13,836 nucleotides of DNA from Desulfobulbaceae bacterium (GCA_003517965.1 DOZO01000072.1:19290-33125); one strand, 5' to 3'. Numbered from the stretch's first letter, positions 1 through 9,453 are shown. Numbers and translations: made by a program. The notes: a model not told the origin generated them from the letters alone.

Positions 1-11
1 AGAGGGAATTT

Positions 12-1244
12 GTGAATTTTGAATGGTTTGTCTGTCTAAGATATCTGAAGGCCAAGCGCAAGCACGGCTTTATTTCCCTTATTTCGCTGATCTCCATTGC
101 CGGGGTTATGGTCGGGGTTATGGCCCTTATCGTGGTACTTGCGGTGATGACTGGTTTTACCTCCGCATTTCGTGACAAAATTCTGGGGATAAACTCCCAT
201 GTCGTGGTGCAGGATTATACCGGCAATATCAGGGACTACGAGGAGGTTGCGGCAAAGGTTCGTGCTGTTGAAGGGGTGAGCGGGGTTACGCCTTATCTGT
301 ATAGCCAGGCCATGATCACCAGTGGCGAAGGTGGTACTGGCGCTGTGTTGCGCGGCCTTGATCCTGCCACAGCTCAGGGAGTGCTTAATCTGGAAAATAA
401 TCTGCGCCAAGGCTCAATCGCGGCTTTGTCGCCTGGGCATAACGAGGCGCGCAGACCACCAGGCATTATCCTTGGCAAGGAGCTTGCCGCCCAGTTGCAT
501 GTTTCGCTGCATGACCGGGTGCGGCTGATTTCGGCATCAGGGCCTCTTACCCCTATGGGCGTGCTGCCCAAGGTCTCCACCTGTCAGGTGGTCGGGATTT
601 TTGAAACCGGTATGTACGAGTATGATTCCGCCCTGGCTTATGTGTCTTTAGAGACGGCACAGCGCTTTTTTGACCTGCCCGGTGAGGTGCATGGCCTGGA
701 GGTAAAAACTAAGGATCTTAATCAGGCCGACCGGATTGCGAAACGGATTGAGCAGACCTTGGGGTCAAATTTTTTAGCCAAAGACTGGATGCGGATGAAT
801 CGGAATATTTTTTCTGCCCTGCAACTGGAAAAGACGGCTCTTTCCGTGATTATGGCCCTGGTGGTGATGGTCGCCGCCTTCAATATTGTCAGCACCCTGA
901 TCATGGTGGTTATGGAGAAAAACAAGGACATTGCCATCCTGAAATCCATGGGGGCCACCTCCGGCAGTATTATGCGGATTTTTATCTACGAGGGTCTGGT
1001 GATTGGCCTGGTCGGCACTTTTCTGGGGGTGCTGGGGGGGCTTGGCCTCTGCGCGATCTTAAGCCGTTATCAGTTCATTAAACTGCCGGACGTGTACCCG
1101 ATTTCTACCCTGCCGGTGCTGGTTCTGCCCTCGGATGTTATTCTTATTGCCCTGTCGGCAACGGTGATCACCTTGATTGCCACCCTTTATCCTTCCTGGC
1201 AGGCGGCCAAAGTAGATCCGGCCGTGGCCCTGCGTTATGAGTAA
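12..1244 (+). CDS. lolC: Lipoprotein-releasing ABC transporter permease (LolC/LolE family)
   Basis: Inner-membrane permease that, with the ATPase LolD, extracts mature lipoproteins from the inner membrane and passes them to the periplasmic carrier LolA. The 410 residues show the family layout: a first membrane helix at about 20-48, a large periplasmic domain at about 50-270, then three helices near 275-300, 321-350 and 374-397. The FtsX-type segment follows the second helix (EKNKDIAILKSMGA), and the protein ends in the characteristic PAVALRYE. The length is normal for LolC/LolE. The start is a GTG at base 12 with a GAGGG Shine-Dalgarno five bases upstream. Its stop lies inside the longest lolD frame, so the two are likely co-translated. 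Only one permease is visible; many non-enterobacteria use a single LolF-like permease homodimer, and whether a second gene lies to the left cannot be seen. LolC versus LolE cannot be decided here. Confidence 0.93.
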   Translation: MNFEWFVCLRYLKAKRKHGFISLISLISIAGVMVGVMALIVVLAVMTGFTSAFRDKILGINSHVVVQDYTGNIRDYEEVAAKVRAVEGVSGVTPYLYSQAMITSGEGGTGAVLRGLDPATAQGVLNLENNLRQGSIAALSPGHNEARRPPGIILGKELAAQLHVSLHDRVRLISASGPLTPMGVLPKVSTCQVVGIFETGMYEYDSALAYVSLETAQRFFDLPGEVHGLEVKTKDLNQADRIAKRIEQTLGSNFLAKDWMRMNRNIFSALQLEKTALSVIMALVVMVAAFNIVSTLIMVVMEKNKDIAILKSMGATSGSIMRIFIYEGLVIGLVGTFLGVLGGLGLCAILSRYQFIKLPDVYPISTLPVLVLPSDVILIALSATVITLIATLYPSWQAAKVDPAVALRYE

Positions 1245-1971
1245 AGGGCGTCCCATGGCCAATGTCGAGCAAGCCCCGGCTTTCTTTTTTGAAGCGCGGG
1301 ATATTTATAAGGAATATAGCACCCATGGCAGTCTGCAAGTGTTGTCTGGGGTAAATTTACGACTGATTGCCGGGGAAATGGTTGCGGTGGTCGGCGCTTC
1401 CGGCACCGGAAAAACAACACTGTTGCATATTCTGGGCGCTCTTGATCAGCCCAGTCAGGGGCAGCTTTTTTACCGGGGCGAAAATGTTTTTGAGAAAAAT
1501 GCTGATCAACTGGCCCTGTTTCGCAATCAGGTGGTTGGTTTTGTTTTTCAGTTTCATCATCTGCTACCGGAGTTCAACGCCTTGGAAAATGTCCTTTTGC
1601 CAGGATTGATCGCCGGGCAAAAACGCTTAGAGCTGGTTGGATATGCGGAATATCTTCTTGAGCGGGTCGGGGTATTGAATCGTTCTACCCATAAGGTGGG
1701 CGAACTTTCCGGTGGTGAGCAGCAGCGGGTCGCTCTGGCCAGGGCTCTGATAATGAAGCCAGAGGTTCTTCTGGCGGATGAACCTACAGGAAACCTTGAT
1801 CCTAAAACCGGGCTAAAGGTCTTTGAGCTGATTCAGGAGCTGAGCGAAACCATGGCACTGGCAACGGTTATGGTCACGCATAATCTTGTTCTGGCCCGAC
1901 GGATGGGTCGTTGCCTCACCCTGCTGGACGGGGGCTTGCACGAAACACGGGATGAGAGCAAAGATTGTTGA
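1237..1971 (+). CDS. lolD: Lipoprotein-releasing ABC transporter ATPase LolD
   Basis: Cytoplasmic ATPase that powers lipoprotein release by the LolC/E permease encoded just upstream. All nucleotide-binding motifs are intact: Walker A GASGTGKTT (53-61), Q-loop Gln105, signature LSGGEQQR (157-164), Walker B VLLADEP (177-183) and the switch His215 in VTHN. At 244 residues it has the usual length of the LolD/MacB ATPase family. The permease neighbour is LolC/E-like rather than MacB-like, which favours LolD. The longest frame starts at ATG 1237, overlapping the lolC stop by 8 bases, but has no clear ribosome site. The ATG at 1255 is preceded by AAAGGGC at good spacing and may be the real start, which would shorten the protein by six residues. 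The end of the gene carries a candidate promoter for bamA. Confidence 0.94.
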   Translation: MSKGRPMANVEQAPAFFFEARDIYKEYSTHGSLQVLSGVNLRLIAGEMVAVVGASGTGKTTLLHILGALDQPSQGQLFYRGENVFEKNADQLALFRNQVVGFVFQFHHLLPEFNALENVLLPGLIAGQKRLELVGYAEYLLERVGVLNRSTHKVGELSGGEQQRVALARALIMKPEVLLADEPTGNLDPKTGLKVFELIQELSETMALATVMVTHNLVLARRMGRCLTLLDGGLHETRDESKDC

Positions 1972-1994
1972 CAGTAGATGCAATGCCTGATAAT
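1968..1994 (+). promoter_or_regulatory. Candidate sigma70 promoter for bamA at the lolD stop codon
   Basis: A perfect TTGACA (1968-1973) is followed after 15 bases by GATAAT (1989-1994). The -35 overlaps the lolD stop codon. The spacer is shorter than the preferred 16-18 bases, so strength is uncertain. It would start transcription near base 2001, giving bamA a leader of roughly 70 bases before the ATG at 2070. This would let bamA be expressed independently of lolCD. Confidence 0.42.
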
Positions 1995-2069
1995 TCTGAT
2001 AGACAAATCGTCAGCACGTCTGCATTACGGAGACGTTTACTCAAGTCCATTTACAGCGAAATCGAGAGT

Positions 2070-4793
2070 ATGAAACAAGACAACTCAGCTCGGCACATAT
2101 TGCGTCCTCGTAGATTTTCTGAGGCCATAAAGATTGTTGTTACAGCCTTGATTCTCGTTGTGACGCATGGTATTTCGCCCTTGACCGGGATGGCCCTTGG
2201 TGCTGGTCTTGAGCCGAATACAATTATTGTCCCCCCTCGGATCAATGCCCAGGCTGGGATGGATCAGCTTCTCGTCTTAACTGACAAGACCCTGCTGGAG
2301 GTTGCGCAGAGCAAGGGCCTGTTGGTGCTGCCCAGGGAAGAAGCACAAAAAAAACTCGGTTATGATTCGTGGCCTCCCAAGGTAGAATCTCTGAAATCAT
2401 TGATTGCCTCTCTGACGGTCAATTATGTGGCGGTTGGCAGTATAACCAAGCTTGGTGAGCAGCTCAGTCTGGATTTTGTCGTCCATGACATCCTCGGTAA
2501 TAATCCGCCTAAATTTTATTATCAGGTCAGTATGTCAACAGAGTTGCATAAATCCATGACTCAGATGGTCAATGACATTCTTGCTCACACCGGCCAGTAT
2601 TTGCTTATTAATTCTATTGCTGTTGCCGGAAACGTTCGCACAGATTCCGGAGCTATTATGCGGCAGGTGAAGAGTCGGGTCGGGGAACGTTACGCCATGG
2701 AACTTTTGCGGGCTGACCTGAAAGGCATTTTTCAGATGGGTTATTTTGATGATGTGCAGATTCTGGTTACCGACACGGACAAAGGCAAGGACGTCACCTT
2801 TCAGCTTACGGAAAAAGCGGTAATCGGGCAGGTTATTATCAAGGGTCAGAAAGAGCTTGAAGAGAAAGAGGTGAAAGAGGTGATGAGCATTTCGCCCAAC
2901 ACCATTATCAACACCAAGGAGGTGCAGACCTCTGTTGAAAATATCCGCAAACTTTATAAGGATAAGGGCTTTTATAGAACCAATGTTGCCGCCAAGCTAA
3001 GCTATCCCATGCCTGACAAGGTGAATGTTACCTTTGATATCGAAGAAGGCATCAAGATGTATATCAAGGGCATTCGTTTTGTTGGCAACAAGGCCTTCAG
3101 CGAAAAGGAATTGCGCAAGGAGATGACCACTTCGGAAAAGGGGTTGCTCTCCTGGTTTACCGAGTCTGGGAAGCTTAAACGCGATCTCCTCGAACAGGAT
3201 CGCTCCCGGATCGGCGCCATGTATCATAACAGCGGCTATCTTGAGGCTAAAATCAGTGAGCCGGTGATAACCGAGGAGGGTGATTGGCTGTATGTCACCT
3301 TTGATATTCAGGAGGGCAACCGCTACCGGGTAGGCACTATTGAAATTACCGGGGATATCCTTGGCGATAAAGATACGCTGTTCAGCCTGGTTGATCTGAG
3401 CAAGGAGAAGTTCTTTAGTCGTAAAATTTTACGGGAAGATGTCTTACGTCTCACGGACCGTTACGCGGAAAGTGGTTATGCCTTTGCCGAGGTGGAGCCG
3501 AAGCTCAGTAGAAATGAAGAAGATAAACGTATGGACTTGTCGCTCAAGATTACTCAAGGGCATTTGGTGCACATAAACCGGATTAATATCAAGGGTAATG
3601 CCAGAACCAGGGACAGGGTGATTCGCCGGGAAATGCAGGTTAAGGAAGGCGGCCTGCTGGACGCAAGTGCGATCAGGAAGAGCAGTGAAATGCTGCAAAG
3701 ACTTGGTTATTTTGAAGAGGTCAACGTAACCCCTGAGCCGACCGTTCAAGAAGATATCATGGATGTGGTGGTCGAGGTGAAAGAAAAGCCTACTGGTACC
3801 TTCAGTATTGGAGCCGGTTATAGCTCGGTGGACAGCCTCATGTTTATGGGGGAAATCAGTGAAAATAATTTCCTTGGCAAGGGTCAGCGCCTCTCCCTCC
3901 AGGCCAACATGAGTTCCAATAGTAATAGGTACAATTTCAGCTTTACCGAGCCCCGTCTTAATGATACCAAACTGATGTTCGGTTACGATCTTTATAACTG
4001 GTCGAGAGAATATGACGATTATACCAAGGATTCCACCGGTGCCTCTTTGCGTTTTGGCTATCCGATCTGGAACAAGTGGAATCTCGGTTGGGGCTATGGT
4101 TATGATGATACCAAGATGAGTGATGTAACTGTGCTCAATACCTCACCGACTATACTGGAATCCATGCTTCTTGAAAAAACAAGTTTCGTTCGAGTCGGAG
4201 TTTCCAAGGACACGCGCAACAAGCTTACGGATGCTTCAAAGGGCTGGCTTACCAACTATTCCATTAAGCATGCTGGTGGACTCCTGGGGGGGGATAGTTC
4301 CTTTACCAAGTATGAGGCTACTTCCGGCTGGTATTATCCCTTGAAGTGGGACACTGTTTTTCATGTAAAAGGCTCTATAGGTTATGTCGTGGAAAACGAA
4401 GAGAACAAGCTGCCGGTATATGAAAAATTCTATTTGGGTGGACTTAATACCATTCGTGGATTTGATAGCGGCAAGGTCAGTCCTTTGGAATTAAATTCTG
4501 ATGGAGTTACTTATTCCAAGATAGGCGGGGAAAAAATGTGGTATGGCAATGTGGAATGGATATTTCCCATAGTCAAGGATATTGGTCTGAAAGGCTTGGT
4601 GTTTTTTGATATCGGTAACGTCTATACCGATTCGCAAACTTGGGATGTTGCTGATCTGCGCTATAGTACTGGTCTTGGCTTCCGTTGGCTGTCGCCTATG
4701 GGCCCTCTGCGTCTTGAATGGGGTTGGAATTTATCCCCTAAAGAGGGAGAGAAGCAGGGCGTCTGGGATTTCAGTATCGGCGGGGGATTTTAG
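2070..4793 (+). CDS. bamA: Outer membrane protein assembly factor BamA with N-terminal extension
   Basis: Omp85-family core of the BAM complex, which folds and inserts beta-barrel proteins into the outer membrane. From the ATG at 2070 the protein has 907 residues, longer than the roughly 800 usual for BamA. A signal peptide (basic RPRRF, then a hydrophobic stretch at about 20-35) is followed by an extra domain of about 120 residues, then five POTRA repeats from about 178 to 575 with motifs such as AGNVRTDSGAIMRQ and KGNARTRDRVIRREM. A C-terminal 16-strand barrel carries the IRGF motif (795-798) of loop 6 and ends in an aromatic beta-signal (DFSIGGGF). The same frame is open back to a TTG at 1965, overlapping lolD. 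I prefer 2070 because the longer forms would put more than 50 residues before the signal helix and because a promoter-like sequence lies at 1968-1994. The Shine-Dalgarno is poor. It follows lolD directly, so lipoprotein and barrel-protein export are encoded together. Confidence 0.93.
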   Translation: MKQDNSARHILRPRRFSEAIKIVVTALILVVTHGISPLTGMALGAGLEPNTIIVPPRINAQAGMDQLLVLTDKTLLEVAQSKGLLVLPREEAQKKLGYDSWPPKVESLKSLIASLTVNYVAVGSITKLGEQLSLDFVVHDILGNNPPKFYYQVSMSTELHKSMTQMVNDILAHTGQYLLINSIAVAGNVRTDSGAIMRQVKSRVGERYAMELLRADLKGIFQMGYFDDVQILVTDTDKGKDVTFQLTEKAVIGQVIIKGQKELEEKEVKEVMSISPNTIINTKEVQTSVENIRKLYKDKGFYRTNVAAKLSYPMPDKVNVTFDIEEGIKMYIKGIRFVGNKAFSEKELRKEMTTSEKGLLSWFTESGKLKRDLLEQDRSRIGAMYHNSGYLEAKISEPVITEEGDWLYVTFDIQEGNRYRVGTIEITGDILGDKDTLFSLVDLSKEKFFSRKILREDVLRLTDRYAESGYAFAEVEPKLSRNEEDKRMDLSLKITQGHLVHINRINIKGNARTRDRVIRREMQVKEGGLLDASAIRKSSEMLQRLGYFEEVNVTPEPTVQEDIMDVVVEVKEKPTGTFSIGAGYSSVDSLMFMGEISENNFLGKGQRLSLQANMSSNSNRYNFSFTEPRLNDTKLMFGYDLYNWSREYDDYTKDSTGASLRFGYPIWNKWNLGWGYGYDDTKMSDVTVLNTSPTILESMLLEKTSFVRVGVSKDTRNKLTDASKGWLTNYSIKHAGGLLGGDSSFTKYEATSGWYYPLKWDTVFHVKGSIGYVVENEENKLPVYEKFYLGGLNTIRGFDSGKVSPLELNSDGVTYSKIGGEKMWYGNVEWIFPIVKDIGLKGLVFFDIGNVYTDSQTWDVADLRYSTGLGFRWLSPMGPLRLEWGWNLSPKEGEKQGVWDFSIGGGF

Positions 4794-4857
4794 GAAATGC
4801 TTGGCCTCTGGATTGTGGCTCCTTTTTCCGGGGCATTCACTTTTTTTCTAATCAGAA

Positions 4858-7800
4858 ATGGATAATAGACTGACGGCTCTCTTCACCAAGGGCCGATCCG
4901 TTAATATCATCGGCCTGCGGGGAAGTGCCGCAGCCTTTCATCTTGGTCGCACTGCCCGGCTTGGGCGGCGTCCTATTCTCTGTCTTACCCCCAGCGAGAC
5001 TGCGGCCCAGCACCTTGTGCAGGATCTTGCTCTTTTCTGTGACATCCAGGTACTGTATTTCCCTGGCCATGAAATTCCCCCTTATACACCGTTATCGCCA
5101 GATAGCCGGACCGTGGCCGAACGTCTTGCCGTTTTGTTTCAGATCCATAGCGCCGACCAGCTATTTATCCTGGTCATGTCCGTTGAGGCGCTGCTGAGAA
5201 AGGTTCTGCCCCGTTCCGCTCTGGCTAATCTGGCAGAATTGGTCATGCGGGGTGAAGATACCGATCTTGAGGGGTTGATCGTTTTCCTTGTTGCCTGTGG
5301 CTATGATGCTGCGGCTCTGGTGCAATCTGTTGGCGAGTTCAGCTTGCGGGGCGGTATTCTGGATATTTTCCCCGCTGGTTTTGAGATGCCCGTGCGTCTG
5401 GATTTTTGCGGTGATACTGTTGAATCCATCCGTAAGTTTGATCCCATAAGTCAGCGCTCGGTTGCAGATCTCGAAGAGATTGTACTTCTGCCGGTTAGTG
5501 ATATCCTCTATCCTGCTGGGGAGCAGGAACTGGGGCAACTTGTGGAGCGTTTTCAGGACTCAGCCGAGATTTTTGCCTGGGACAGCGAGCGGGTCAGGGG
5601 TATGGATGATTGTCTCCGGAATCGCCAGCGTTTTCCTGGGATTGAATTTCTGCTACCGCTCTTTGGCGAAACGGCGACAGTGCTTGATTATTTGACGGAC
5701 GATACCATCGTCTTTTTTTCTTCCCCAACCGCAATAGCGGAAAGTCTTGCTCTTTGCAGAGAAAGAATTGAGGCCAATTTTGCCGAGGCCTCAGCCGCCT
5801 GCCTGCCGGTCTTGCCGTCGGAGCAAATATTCTTGTCGGCAGGGGAATGGGCGGAGTGCTTGGCACGTTTCCAGTGTGGTCGGTTTTACGATTTTGCCCA
5901 TCCGGATATGGAAGGGGGCGAAGCACTGGAAGTGCCCTGTGGCAACCATGTCCTGCTCAGGCAGCAGCTTGAATTGCAGCGCAAAAATCAGGGTATGATG
6001 CCAGAGCTGGCCAGGCAGCTGCACGTCTGGCTTGAGACCGGGGATGCGGTCTTTTTTGCCTGCCGGACCAGAAGGCACGCGGAGCATATGGCGGAACTGC
6101 TTCGGCAATACGATCTGCCGGTTGCCATAATTTCAGCCCCGATGCTGGAATCTGCTATTGCCGATCATCAGATTTTTCTGGTTGATGCGCCGCTGGCCGC
6201 AGGCTTTGATCTGCCAGCAGCACGGTTGCACTGGATTTCCGAAAGTGAACTTTTTGGCGAGCTGCGCCTGGGAGTGGGGAAAAAGAAGGGCGGGCAGCGC
6301 AGTAGACCGACGGTGAGTTTTGCTGAGCTTAAGTTCGGCGATATTGTGGTTCATACTGCGCACGGACTTGGCAGGTATGAAGGGTTGATCAATATCGAGC
6401 TGGGCGGGATAGCCAACGATTTTTTTCAGCTGGTTTATCGAGACGAGGACAAGCTTTACGTTCCGGTGGATCAGCTTAAGGTGATCAGCAAGTATCAGGG
6501 GCTTACCGACACCGAAGCGAAACTTGACAAGTTGGGGGGGAAACTCTGGCAGACCCGACGGGACAAGGTCAAGGAAGAGGTTTGGAAGGTGGCGCAGGAT
6601 CTGTTGGGCCTTTATGCCCGGCGGGCCATGGTGGATGGGCACGCCTTTTCGCAACCGGATGACTTGTTCCATGAGATGGAAGAGTCCTTCCCCTATGATG
6701 AGACCGCTGGTCAGCTTAAGGCGATTAACGAGGTTCTCGACGATCTGACCGGACCCAGGCCCATGGATCGGCTGGTCTGCGGGGATGTGGGCTACGGCAA
6801 GACAGAGGTCGCCATTCGGGCGGCATTCAAGGTGGTTGCTGACAATTTTCAGGTTGCTATTCTGGTCCCGACTACGGTGCTGGCCGAGCAGCATGCCGCT
6901 ACTTTTCGGGAGCGCTTGCAGGGTTTTCCGGTTCGGGTGGAAAGTCTCACCCGTTTCCGCAGTCCGGGAGAGCAAAGGCAGATTATTCAGGAACTGCGTG
7001 GGGGGAAGATCGATATTGTGGTTGGCACCCACCGGCTACTGTCCCAGGATGTGGTTTTCAAACGTCTTGGGCTCCTGGTTATTGACGAAGAACATCGTTT
7101 TGGTGTTTCCCACAAGGAAAAACTCAAGAAATTCAAAAGTCAGGTGGATGTCCTCACTCTGACGGCCACTCCGATTCCCCGCACTCTGCAACTCTCTTTG
7201 CTCAGTATCCGCGATCTTTCCGTGATCAGCTCACCGCCTGAGTTTCGCAGGCCGGTGAAGACCTTTGTTGCCCGAGATGATGAGCTGGTGATCAAGGAGG
7301 CCGTGGTTCGAGAGCTGCAACGGGGCGGGCAGGTTTTCCTTGTCCATAACCGGGTACACTCCATTCAGGAAATGGCCAGAAGAGTGCAACATCTGGTTCC
7401 TGAAGCACGACTTGCCGTGGCGCATGGTCAGATGCCTGGTAAGGCTCTTGAGGAGATCATGGTCTGTTTTGTCAAGGGGGAGATTGATGTGCTGGTTTGC
7501 ACTACTATTATTGAGTCAGGCCTTGATATTCCCAACGCCAATACCATTGTTATCACCAGGGCGGATCGGCTTGGTCTGGCTGAAATCTATCAGCTCCGCG
7601 GCAGGGTGGGGCGGTCTCGGGAACAGGCATATGCCTATCTGCTGGTACCGTCTCTGGATGGGCTGTCCAAGGATGCGCAGCAGCGTCTACGGGCACTCAT
7701 GGATTATAACGAGCTTGGTGGCGGCTTCAAGCTGGCTATGAGCGACTTGCAAATCCGGGGGGGAGGAAATATCCTGGGAATCTCGCAAAGTGGCAATATT

Positions 7801-8352
7801 GCTGCGGTGGGGTATGATCTGTATCTTGAGTTGTTGCAACAGACTGTGCTTGATCTGAAGAGAAAAGGTACTGCTGTGGAACAGGCATCAGACCAGATAG
7901 AACCTGAAATCAATCTTAAGATCTCGGCGTTTCTCCCGGAACGTTATATCCCTTCGACCGAACAGCGCTATATCGCTTACCGTCGCCTGACTAACGCTGA
8001 GCAAGTGGAAGAGTTGATGGATTTAAAGGATGAATTTGCGGACCGTTACGGTCAGCTTCCCCAGGAGGCACTCAATCTCTTTGAGATGCTGGCTCTGAAA
8101 ACCTTGCTCAGGGATTTGTGGATAAGCAAGCTGGAACAGGGGCCTGCTAATCTTGTTTTTTCTTTTCATGAAAAAACTCCGGTTACTCCTGAGAAAATTA
8201 TGCGTCTGCTTGCAAAATATAAAAATCAGGCACGATTCACCCCTGAATTTCGTTTGATCGTTACAATCGCACCTGGTATTTTGCCAGAGAAAACACTCCA
8301 TAATGTGCAAAATATTCTTGCCTTGCTTGCGGAAGATGACATTTTAAAATGA
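4858..8352 (+). CDS. mfd: Transcription-repair coupling factor Mfd
   Basis: DNA translocase that removes RNA polymerase stalled at lesions and recruits UvrA for nucleotide excision repair. The 1164 residues are full length. Order of domains: an N-terminal UvrB-like region lacking its own Walker motif (about 1-390), the RNA-polymerase-interacting CarD-like domain from about 485 (FGDIVVHTAHGLGRYEG), and the superfamily-2 helicase domains. The helicase motifs are Walker A GDVGYGKTE (642-650), the DEEH box (743-746), TATPIPRT (769-776) and motif VI QLRGRVGR (912-919). The C-terminal TRCF domain that autoinhibits UvrA binding is at about 1010-1110. All catalytic residues are present. It begins 64 bases after bamA. 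No convincing Shine-Dalgarno precedes the ATG; the leader is pyrimidine-rich. It is same-strand with its neighbours but functionally unrelated to the surrounding envelope genes. Confidence 0.97.
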   Translation: MDNRLTALFTKGRSVNIIGLRGSAAAFHLGRTARLGRRPILCLTPSETAAQHLVQDLALFCDIQVLYFPGHEIPPYTPLSPDSRTVAERLAVLFQIHSADQLFILVMSVEALLRKVLPRSALANLAELVMRGEDTDLEGLIVFLVACGYDAAALVQSVGEFSLRGGILDIFPAGFEMPVRLDFCGDTVESIRKFDPISQRSVADLEEIVLLPVSDILYPAGEQELGQLVERFQDSAEIFAWDSERVRGMDDCLRNRQRFPGIEFLLPLFGETATVLDYLTDDTIVFFSSPTAIAESLALCRERIEANFAEASAACLPVLPSEQIFLSAGEWAECLARFQCGRFYDFAHPDMEGGEALEVPCGNHVLLRQQLELQRKNQGMMPELARQLHVWLETGDAVFFACRTRRHAEHMAELLRQYDLPVAIISAPMLESAIADHQIFLVDAPLAAGFDLPAARLHWISESELFGELRLGVGKKKGGQRSRPTVSFAELKFGDIVVHTAHGLGRYEGLINIELGGIANDFFQLVYRDEDKLYVPVDQLKVISKYQGLTDTEAKLDKLGGKLWQTRRDKVKEEVWKVAQDLLGLYARRAMVDGHAFSQPDDLFHEMEESFPYDETAGQLKAINEVLDDLTGPRPMDRLVCGDVGYGKTEVAIRAAFKVVADNFQVAILVPTTVLAEQHAATFRERLQGFPVRVESLTRFRSPGEQRQIIQELRGGKIDIVVGTHRLLSQDVVFKRLGLLVIDEEHRFGVSHKEKLKKFKSQVDVLTLTATPIPRTLQLSLLSIRDLSVISSPPEFRRPVKTFVARDDELVIKEAVVRELQRGGQVFLVHNRVHSIQEMARRVQHLVPEARLAVAHGQMPGKALEEIMVCFVKGEIDVLVCTTIIESGLDIPNANTIVITRADRLGLAEIYQLRGRVGRSREQAYAYLLVPSLDGLSKDAQQRLRALMDYNELGGGFKLAMSDLQIRGGGNILGISQSGNIAAVGYDLYLELLQQTVLDLKRKGTAVEQASDQIEPEINLKISAFLPERYIPSTEQRYIAYRRLTNAEQVEELMDLKDEFADRYGQLPQEALNLFEMLALKTLLRDLWISKLEQGPANLVFSFHEKTPVTPEKIMRLLAKYKNQARFTPEFRLIVTIAPGILPEKTLHNVQNILALLAEDDILK

Positions 8353-8436
8353 CTGTGGTAGGGTTTAGCGGTTGATAGTTGTTGATAAAAAATGTAAGGC
8401 ATTCGTAACGGCCTTTAAAAATCATCTTAAACTATT

Positions 8437-9426
8437 ATGAGTGTGTCAGTGAAATTCTCTCTACATGTTTTATGTTTATCGTTGTGTGGTTTCGCTTTTT
8501 TGCATCCACCCGTTGTGAAGGCAGAGATGGTGGATCGTATTATTGCCATTGTTAACGATGATGTCATTACCTTTTCTGACCTCAATCGGGAAGGAGCGGC
8601 CCTGTTTCGCCGGATTACGCAAGAGGCTCCGCCGGAGCAGGTTGAACGAACTCTTCTGAAGGCTAGAGAGGAGATGCTTTCTGGCCTTATTGATAAGCTC
8701 ATTGTTGCCCAACGGGCTAAGAAGCTGGGGATTGCGGTGGGCAATCCGGAGGTGGACAATGCGGTCAACATGATTATCGAGCGTAACAAGACCACTGCGG
8801 AAAAATTCTGGCAGCAGATGGTGCTCATGGGTTCCAGCGAGTCTGATTATCGGGAGGTCATCAGGAGTCAGATCCTGCAGGAAAAATTGATTGATTATGA
8901 AATTCGTTCACGGGTGGTGGTGAATGAGGAACGAATGCGTGAGTTTTACGAAAAAAATTATGCTAAGAAAATAAAAGAAGACGCATATCATGTTTTACAG
9001 ATGGGGTTTGTCTGGAAGGAAAATACTCAAGCGGCAAAAGATGATGCTCGGAAGCGGGCTGAAGAGACTTGGCAAAAAGCTGTAGCCGGACAAGATTTTC
9101 ACACTCTGGCACGCCAGTTTTCCGATCTGCCCTCGGGCAAGGATGGCGGGGATATCGGAGTGTTTAAAAAATCGGAAATGGCGGCCTATATGAAAACAAG
9201 TGTTCTCAGTTTGCAGGCGGGACAGATAGGTACTATTCAGGAGACTCCGGCTGGGTATCAGTTTTTCAAGCTTCTTTCCGATCGGGGAGATGTACGATTG
9301 CAAGATTCATACGAGACGGTAAAAGAACAAATCAGACAGCGGTTGTATGAGGATGCATTGAGTAGTCAGTTTCAGAAATGGGTTAAAGAGCTTCGCGACC
9401 AAGCGTATATTAAGAAAATATTATAG
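8437..9426 (+). CDS. surA: SurA-like periplasmic peptidyl-prolyl isomerase/chaperone
   Basis: Periplasmic chaperone expected to escort unfolded outer-membrane proteins to BamA, with prolyl isomerase capacity. A signal peptide (hydrophobic core about 8-22, likely cleavage after VKA at 29) is followed by the SurA N-terminal domain, which opens with VDRIIAIVNDDVITFSDL, the family's hallmark. A single parvulin domain follows at about 182-283 (FSDLPSGKDGGDIGVFKKSEM, then PAGYQFFKL), and the last helix belongs to the chaperone module. At 329 residues it is about 100 shorter than E. coli SurA because only one of the two parvulin domains is present; PpiC/PrsA-like naming is the alternative. No Shine-Dalgarno is visible before the ATG, which lies 84 bases after mfd. 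Its presence a few kilobases from bamA and lolCD fits a role in outer-membrane assembly. Confidence 0.85.
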   Translation: MSVSVKFSLHVLCLSLCGFAFLHPPVVKAEMVDRIIAIVNDDVITFSDLNREGAALFRRITQEAPPEQVERTLLKAREEMLSGLIDKLIVAQRAKKLGIAVGNPEVDNAVNMIIERNKTTAEKFWQQMVLMGSSESDYREVIRSQILQEKLIDYEIRSRVVVNEERMREFYEKNYAKKIKEDAYHVLQMGFVWKENTQAAKDDARKRAEETWQKAVAGQDFHTLARQFSDLPSGKDGGDIGVFKKSEMAAYMKTSVLSLQAGQIGTIQETPAGYQFFKLLSDRGDVRLQDSYETVKEQIRQRLYEDALSSQFQKWVKELRDQAYIKKIL

Positions 9427-9444
9427 GAATTATCAAAAAACAAC

Positions 9445-9453
9445 TGATATAAT
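9445..9453 (+). promoter_or_regulatory. Extended -10 promoter element upstream of the rodZ-like gene
   Basis: TGATATAAT combines a perfect TATAAT (9448-9453) with the TG extension one base upstream. No recognisable -35 lies at the expected distance, as is common for extended -10 promoters. Transcription would start near 9460, about 70 bases ahead of the ATG at 9528. Confidence 0.42.

Noticed and set aside
4794..4857. Possible terminator between bamA and mfd
   Set aside because: AATGC and GCATT can pair around a long loop before a T-run, but the stem depends on wobble pairs and a bulge, so it is too weak to call.
6133..7032. 299-codon open frame on the minus strand inside mfd
   Set aside because: It lies fully antisense to conserved helicase motifs of Mfd and shows no recognisable domain; its length follows from codon bias of the sense gene.
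8396..8416. Short hairpin AAGGC/GCCTT between mfd and surA
   Set aside because: Only five base pairs with a ten-base loop and no T-run; the nearby TTGATA boxes also lack a good -10, so neither terminator nor promoter is supported.
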